In this document: one piece after another, positions 6,115 through 7,945 of the stretch
How positions within the stretch are numbered: the first letter of the stretch is position 1
How the letters are laid out: each line of letters opens with the position of its first letter
DNA from: Parvibaculum sp.
GTDB taxonomy: Bacteria; Pseudomonadota; Alphaproteobacteria; Parvibaculales; Parvibaculaceae
NCBI GenBank assembly: GCA_014359855.1
Contig: JACIYQ010000319.1
Span: 1 to 7,945, forward strand
Length of the DNA: 7,945 nt
Reading direction: 5' to 3'
The notes under the pieces: generated by a model
Databases searched by the model: none
What the model was told of the DNA's origin: nothing
The model's input: only the letters and a program-made list of their open reading frames with translations
Made by a program: the position numbers and the translations under genes

Positions 6115-7545
6115 ATGACAATTTCAATCTTCGACCGCGAAGACATTGCCGGCCGGCCAGGCCCGCGCTACCGCGCCATCGCCGACCGGTTGCGCGATAC
6201 CATCCGGTCCGGGGCGGTGCCGCCCGGCACGAGACTGCCGCCGCTTCGCGATCTTGCCTGTGAACTCGGCGTAACCGTCGGCACCGTTTCGCGCGCCTAT
6301 GCGCTCGCGGCGAGCCGGGGCGAAGTGGCGGGCGAAGTCGGCCGGGGCACCTATGTGCTCGGACGAGGGCCGCACGCGCATGGCGGAACGGGCGTCGGCT
6401 CCGCCGCCTTCCTCACCATGCCGGAGGCAACGGTGGCCGCGATGAAAGCGGCGCTTGCGCCACCCGCCGGACAGACCGAAATCGTGGGCGCCGCCATGAC
6501 CGCCCTGCTCGCCGATCTGCCGGAACGCGGGGGCCCCTCCCCCTTCAATACCTATCTGGCACCAGGCGGCGAGGAACGGCATCGTCGCGCTGCGGCGCAA
6601 TGGCTGTCCTACGGAGATTTCATCCCGCAGCCTGGCGACGTGCTCGTCTGTTCGGGCACGCAACAGGCGATCCTCACATCCATTCTCGCGGCGACCGGGC
6701 CCGGCGACCTCATCCTCACCGAAGAGATGACCTATCACGCCATGGTGCAACAGGCGGGCCTCATGGGCCGCCGCGTCGCCCCCGTCGACATCGATGCGGA
6801 AGGCATGGTGCCGGACGCGCTCGAGCGCGCCATCCGCGAACAGCATCCCGCCGCCCTCTTCATCGTGCCGACGCTGCAGAATCCGACAGGCGACACCATG
6901 AGCGAGACACGGCGCAGGCAGATCGCGGAACTCGCGGCAAGGCACGACATGTCGATCATCGAGGACGACATATATGGCGCGCTTGCCGGAGAGCGTCCTC
7001 TTCCCATCGCGCAATTCGCACCCGAGCGCACCTGGTATGCGACGAGCCTCGCGAAAACCGTCGGCTGCGGATTGCGCATCGGCTTCCTGAAACCTCCGCC
7101 ACGATTGCTGGAACGGGCCCGCGCGATCCAGAACGGTTTCGGCCAGACGGTGCCGCCGCTCATGGCGGAACTTGGCAGCCGCCTGATCGAAACCGGCGAT
7201 GCGGCGGCACTTTGCGCGCGCATCCGCACCGAAATGGCCGCACGTCACGACATGACGGCAAAGGCGCTCGGCCCGCATCGGCTGACGGCGCGTCCCGCCG
7301 CGCTCTATGTGTGGCTTGAACTGCCCGACGCATGGCGCGCGCATGGCTTCGTCGAAGCGGCACGCGCGCGCGGCGTTGCCATCGCAGCGGGCGAGGATTT
7401 CATGGTCGGACGGACAGACCGCGCCTCGCGCCATGTACGCCTCGCGATCGGCCAGCCGCAAACGCGCGATGAACTCGCACACGGTCTCGCCGTCATTGCC
7501 TCGCTGCTTTCGGAATCCCATATCGGGACCGTCGAGCCTGCGTGA
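6115..7545 (+). CDS. MocR-type PLP-dependent transcriptional regulator (GntR/aminotransferase fusion)
   Basis: The protein joins an N-terminal GntR-type winged helix (about 15-82; 'PPGTRLPPLRDLACELGVTV', 'GTVSRAYALA', 'GEVGRGTYVL') to an aspartate-aminotransferase-like fold type I domain (about 110-470). The PLP site is intact: 'NPTG' at 256-259, 'EDDIYG' at 283-288, 'SLAKTVGCGLRIGF' with Schiff-base Lys314, and Arg442 in 'HVRLAIG' as the likely carboxylate-binding arginine. MocR proteins use bound PLP and an amino-compound ligand to control adjacent genes; GabR, PdxR and TauR are known examples. Which branch this is I cannot say. Start choice: ATG 6073 would add 14 residues (490 aa) that lie outside the fold, in AT-rich DNA, with no ribosome site. 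ATG 6115 gives 476 aa starting 'MTISIFDRED', as in relatives I recall. It also lacks a Shine-Dalgarno, and TTTATT at 6103-6108 would suit a leaderless message. It diverges from the PhzF gene. Confidence 0.94.
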   Translation: MTISIFDREDIAGRPGPRYRAIADRLRDTIRSGAVPPGTRLPPLRDLACELGVTVGTVSRAYALAASRGEVAGEVGRGTYVLGRGPHAHGGTGVGSAAFLTMPEATVAAMKAALAPPAGQTEIVGAAMTALLADLPERGGPSPFNTYLAPGGEERHRRAAAQWLSYGDFIPQPGDVLVCSGTQQAILTSILAATGPGDLILTEEMTYHAMVQQAGLMGRRVAPVDIDAEGMVPDALERAIREQHPAALFIVPTLQNPTGDTMSETRRRQIAELAARHDMSIIEDDIYGALAGERPLPIAQFAPERTWYATSLAKTVGCGLRIGFLKPPPRLLERARAIQNGFGQTVPPLMAELGSRLIETGDAAALCARIRTEMAARHDMTAKALGPHRLTARPAALYVWLELPDAWRAHGFVEAARARGVAIAAGEDFMVGRTDRASRHVRLAIGQPQTRDELAHGLAVIASLLSESHIGTVEPA

Positions 7546-7624
7546 TCCCGTCTGAGTTTTTACGACTCAATCGTCTTTAAGGCCCGGCGGCTTGTTGCTA
7601 CGCTCCTCGTCTGGAGGCGCCGCC
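7546..7624 (+). other. Gap between MocR and GNAT genes
   Basis: TGAGT (7553-7557) and ACTCA (7565-7569) form a 5-bp stem with a 7-base loop, too weak and lacking a T-run to be a clear terminator. No good promoter is visible. The GNAT gene could be co-transcribed with the regulator or have its own promoter. GGAGG at 7613-7617 is its ribosome site. Confidence 0.4.
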
Positions 7625-7945
7625 ATGACCGCACGGAAACATCAGCCGCTGCTCATACGCCCCGTCCTGCCCGACGAGTGCGAGACATTGTCCGAGCTCG
7701 CGCAGGCGTCGAAGGCCCATTGGGGCTATGACGAAGAGTTCATGAAGAACTGTTGCGAGGAACTCCGGGTAACACCGGAAAAGATCGCGCGCTTCCGCAT
7801 GCGCGTGGCGCAGGCGGGCCGAGAGATCGCAGGCTTTTCCGCCGCGAGCTACCATGACGGCGCGGCCGATGTGGAGGAGTTCTTCGTTGCACCGCGCTAC
7901 ATCGGCACGGGCATCGGCCACCGGCTGATGCAGGACATGCTGGAC
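7625..7945 (+). CDS. GNAT-family N-acetyltransferase, 3' end outside window
   Basis: The 107 visible residues begin MTARKHQPLLIRPVLPDECE, the usual GNAT first strand ('I-R-P') and helix. 'SKAHWGYDEEFM' (29-40) follows, a segment I have seen in many small GNAT proteins. The strand 'VEEFFVAP' (83-90) leads to the acetyl-CoA pyrophosphate loop 'RYIGTGIGHRLM' (91-102), which fits the R/Q-x-x-G-x-G/A signature. The protein should transfer an acetyl group from acetyl-CoA to an amine on a small molecule or protein; the acceptor is unknown. GGAGG at 7613-7617 with 7-nt spacing fixes ATG 7625. The rest of the GNAT fold lies past the window end. Its place after the MocR gene on the same strand may mean shared regulation. 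Confidence 0.88.
   Translation, partial: MTARKHQPLLIRPVLPDECETLSELAQASKAHWGYDEEFMKNCCEELRVTPEKIARFRMRVAQAGREIAGFSAASYHDGAADVEEFFVAPRYIGTGIGHRLMQDMLD

Noticed and set aside
6124..7521. 465-codon open frame on the minus strand, antisense to the MocR gene
   Set aside because: The MocR frame carries a full winged helix and PLP site. The antisense frame has low-complexity composition and no motif, so it is a codon-bias shadow.
7553..7569. TGAGT...ACTCA hairpin as MocR terminator
   Set aside because: A 5-bp AT-containing stem with a 7-base loop and no following T-run is too weak to call.

Overview
The window is about 7.9 kb of GC-rich, densely coding DNA. Codon use, the alphaproteobacterial-type serC, a PAS_5-type PAS protein and a 'GTCAT...CCGGGTCAAGCCCGG...ATGAC' interspersed palindrome all suggest a chromosomal segment of an alphaproteobacterium, perhaps of the Hyphomicrobiales/Parvibaculum kind; the genus is a guess. 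There is no tRNA, rRNA, CRISPR array, insertion sequence or phage gene. Most long antisense reading frames are shadows of the real genes, a usual result of high third-position GC.

Layout. (1) 1-296, minus: 5' part of a PAS_5-like sensor protein, cut by the window edge. (2) 464-1048, plus: a conserved-looking membrane-anchored protein of unknown function with a CxxC motif, ending at a bidirectional terminator shared with serA. (3) 1097-3986, minus: serC then serA, the first two enzymes of the phosphorylated serine pathway after 3-phosphoglycerate. They are separated by a 136-bp gap holding a long inverted repeat. serC has a good sigma-70-type promoter, and its -35 box lies in what looks like a decayed copy of the same repeat. 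(4) 4203-5099, plus: an EamA/DMT-type ten-helix transporter. (5) 5181-5972, minus: a PhzF-family isomerase/epimerase. (6) 6115-7545, plus, divergent from the PhzF gene: a MocR-type regulator (GntR winged helix fused to a PLP aminotransferase-like domain). (7) 7625 to the end, plus: a GNAT acetyltransferase, truncated by the window edge.

How the parts work together. serC and serA are core metabolism: 3-phosphoglycerate to 3-phosphohydroxypyruvate (SerA) to phosphoserine (SerC). No serB is present here. The second half looks like an accessory small-molecule cassette: transporter, isomerase, PLP-sensing regulator and acetyltransferase. The only direct regulatory clue is an AT-rich region (79 of 120 bases A or T at 6001-6120, counted by hand) between the PhzF and MocR genes. 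It holds a perfect 6-4-6 inverted repeat that also contains a TACAAT -10-like box on each strand. This would suit a MocR operator controlling the PhzF gene and the regulator itself. The ligand and the reaction cannot be read from the sequence. I see no clear new defence or mobile system; the best candidates for something undescribed are the CxxC membrane protein and the MocR/PhzF cassette.
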